From contig DAWR01000064.1 of assembly GCA_002506015.1 (NCBI GenBank), positions 1 to 14,621 of the forward strand: DNA of 14,621 bases, read 5' to 3'. The stretch comes from Candidatus Methanogasteraceae archaeon UBA261 (GTDB taxonomy: Archaea > Halobacteriota > Methanosarcinia > Methanosarcinales > Methanogasteraceae). The translations under genes and the position numbers were made by a program. The notes below the pieces were generated by a model that made no database searches, was not told the origin of the DNA, and worked only from the letters and a program-made list of their open reading frames with translations. Shown here in pieces: positions 12,997 to 14,621 of the stretch (positions are counted from its first letter, which is position 1; each line of letters starts with the position of its first letter).

Positions 12997-14621
12997 ATGA
13001 ACAAACGAAGGATTATATTAATTGCGCTCGTGGTTGCGATGTTTACTGTGCCCGCGAGCGCGGAGACGCTTGAGGTGCGCGGCAATGTCGTGAATCTCTA
13101 TGGTGCACAGCCATCTGATCTTGTATGGGACGCCACCAATTTCGGTGCATTCTGGTATGATCTGGACGATGATCTGATGACCGAAGACCTCACGATCCTT
13201 GCTAATACGCTAGATGGTACGATTGGTGCTCAGGATCGAGAGATCGATGAAAACGCCTTGATCTATACCACACACCCAGAGCTTCAGACGTACGAGCTTT
13301 ATGAGAACGAAGGCTTGATTGTGGAAGGTGACTCACCCGATTTGGAAATTGGATACTATCTTGAAGGCTGGATGGCAGAGAAGTACGTGGCGGTCAACGG
13401 CAACGCAGATAAACTCGCAAAACTCTTGGTCGAGTTTGAGGACGATGACAAGAAGACACTGTCAACAGGCGAGTCATGGGATCTGGGTGGAGGATTCACT
13501 CTTACTGCTAACCAGATCGATCCTGAAGGAGAGAAGGTCTGGCTATCACTGGCAAAGGATGGCAAAGAACTGGATAACGAGGTCGTCTCAACCGGCGCAG
13601 CAACTCCAGACAAGAACGATTCGGTGTACACATACACCGTAGATCTTGCCGGTGAAGACGATGTTCCACTGATGTCCTGCCTGGTTGATGCGGTGTTCAG
13701 AGGAACCGACACCAATGTCGTGCAGCTTATGTACGTGTTCCTGGCTGATGACGAGGTCATAGAGATCGATACCAGTGACACATATGGCATCATGGAAGTT
13801 ATGACTGCAAGTTTGAGTCAGATCGTTCTAATGAATGATGAGAGTACCCTTGATCTGGATACGGGCCGTACCGAGCACATCATGGGTGACATGTACTTCA
13901 AGACCGCAGACAATGATGGTGCTGGTGAGGATGGTGCGCTCAGGTTCTATCCGTACGTCGAGTACACCGAGCCAGGGACTGATGAAGTCCGCGGTAATGT
14001 CGTAAGTCTGTCAATGCTACAAGTCGCTGACATTGAATGGAATGCCACCACTTTCGCTGCCTTCTGGTATGACATAGATGACAATCTGATGACCGAAGAC
14101 CTCACGATCCTTGCTAATACGCTAGATGGTACAATTGGTACTCAGGATCGAGAGATCGATGAGAACGCCTTGATCTATACCACACATCCGGCGTATCAGG
14201 CGTACGAGCTTTATGAGAATGAAGGCATGGTTGTGGAAGGTGACTCACCCGATTTGGAAAGTGGATACTATCTTGAAGGCTGGATGGCAGAGAAGTACGT
14301 GGCAGTCAACGGCAACGCAGACAAACTCACAAAACTCCTTGTTGAGTTTGAGGATGACGACAAGAAGATACTATTTATTGGCAAGAAATGGGATCTTGGA
14401 GGTGGATTTGCGCTCGAACTCGTAGACATCGACGATGTAACTGGTGATAAGGCGACACTTAGGTTGTCCAAGAACGGCAATCCATTGGATACGACATGTA
14501 TCGATACCGGTGGCAGCAGACAGGATCGTGTCTACACATACACAGCAGACATTGGAACTGAGAAAGATATTCCGGTGTTTTCCTACTATGTTGATGCGGT
14601 CTTTAAAGGAGACGTCAGTTA
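12997..14621 (+). CDS. S-layer protein with tandem Methanosarcina-type S-layer domains (3' end outside window)
   Basis: The frame is open for 541 codons to the window edge. The start ATG gives MNKRRIILIALVVAMFTVPA, then SAETLEV, a classic signal peptide cut after ASA. The mature part is two tandem copies of the S-layer family duplication domain (DUF1608/PF07752, by recall) that forms the cell envelope lattice of Methanosarcina and relatives. Copy 1 begins at EVRGNVVNL (13072) and copy 2 at EVRGNVVSL (13984), 912 bases (304 codons) apart. Each copy contains FWYDLDDDL or FWYDIDDNL, TEDLTILANTLDGT, an IYTTHP segment, GWMAEKYVAVNGNADKL, LVEFEDDDKK, WDLGGGF and VYTYT. The composition is acidic, with many Asp and Glu. 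The usual Thr-rich stalk and C-terminal membrane anchor would lie beyond the window. GGGAGG and a TATA box support strong, independent expression. Confidence 0.95.
   Translation, partial: MNKRRIILIALVVAMFTVPASAETLEVRGNVVNLYGAQPSDLVWDATNFGAFWYDLDDDLMTEDLTILANTLDGTIGAQDREIDENALIYTTHPELQTYELYENEGLIVEGDSPDLEIGYYLEGWMAEKYVAVNGNADKLAKLLVEFEDDDKKTLSTGESWDLGGGFTLTANQIDPEGEKVWLSLAKDGKELDNEVVSTGAATPDKNDSVYTYTVDLAGEDDVPLMSCLVDAVFRGTDTNVVQLMYVFLADDEVIEIDTSDTYGIMEVMTASLSQIVLMNDESTLDLDTGRTEHIMGDMYFKTADNDGAGEDGALRFYPYVEYTEPGTDEVRGNVVSLSMLQVADIEWNATTFAAFWYDIDDNLMTEDLTILANTLDGTIGTQDREIDENALIYTTHPAYQAYELYENEGMVVEGDSPDLESGYYLEGWMAEKYVAVNGNADKLTKLLVEFEDDDKKILFIGKKWDLGGGFALELVDIDDVTGDKATLRLSKNGNPLDTTCIDTGGSRQDRVYTYTADIGTEKDIPVFSYYVDAVFKGDVS
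13172..13277 (+). repeat. Near-identical block, copy 1 (S-layer gene)
   Basis: This block and 14084-14189 are the same sequence with about four differences, and the first 49 bases are identical. Flanking parts of the domains are much more divergent. The period is 912 bases. Confidence 0.85.
14084..14189 (+). repeat. Near-identical block, copy 2 (S-layer gene)
   Basis: This is the partner of 13172-13277. A further well-conserved stretch follows at 14239-14338 (copy 1: 13327-13426), with only about five differences in 100 bases. Confidence 0.85.

Noticed and set aside
13356..13793. Serine-rich antisense frame in the S-layer gene
   Set aside because: Its Ser richness comes from reading the Asp/Glu-rich S-layer codons in reverse. 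A similar frame occurs in the second repeat (14268-14480).

Overview
The window comes from an archaeon, most likely a methanogen-related euryarchaeon (Halobacteriota: Methanosarcinales, Syntrophoarchaeia or ANME-1-like). The evidence is an RNA polymerase beta subunit split into B'' and B', the archaeal/eukaryotic-type genes rpoH and rps8e, an intron-containing tRNA-Lys, TATA-type promoters, and an S-layer protein built from the duplicated domain known from Methanosarcina. A dockerin-bearing secreted protein also fits those lineages. No taxonomic marker in the window settles the genus.

Layout. Positions 1-1809 hold the 3' part of a gene for a membrane-anchored protein with a cytoplasmic HEAT-repeat region and an unrecognised C-terminal domain. 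After a T-rich stop and a TATA-like element come purT (formate-dependent purine synthesis, 1952-3337), a SprT-like zinc metallopeptidase (3380-4123) and, overlapping it by 4 bases, a secreted FG-GAP/VCBS beta-propeller protein ending in a type I dockerin (4120-5919). The next 370 bases have no gene. They hold a 16-bp perfect palindrome and two different inverted-repeat elements.

Positions 6260-10613 are an information-processing block: tRNA-Arg(GCG), rps8e, tRNA-Lys(TTT) with an intron of about 30 nt, then rpoH, rpoB'' and rpoB'. rpoH seems to begin at an AUA codon placed correctly behind a strong Shine-Dalgarno sequence. The usual continuation of this operon (rpoA', rpoA'') is absent. Instead a PUA-domain RNA-binding protein is encoded convergently, and its last 26 codons lie antisense to the end of rpoB'.

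Positions 11228-12643 hold a molybdate-type ABC transporter binding lipoprotein with promoter-like elements upstream, translationally coupled to a TrmO/TsaA-family tRNA methyltransferase. A stretch of about 300 bases with no convincing gene follows. The last gene, open at the right edge (12997-14621), encodes an S-layer protein with two tandem copies of a domain of about 304 residues; parts of the two copies are nearly identical at DNA level.

No defence system, CRISPR array or intact transposon was seen. The most unusual points are the AUA start, the interrupted RNA polymerase operon with its convergent overlap, the cytosolic metallopeptidase coupled to a secreted dockerin protein, the intergenic repeat cluster, and the patchy homogenisation of the S-layer repeats.
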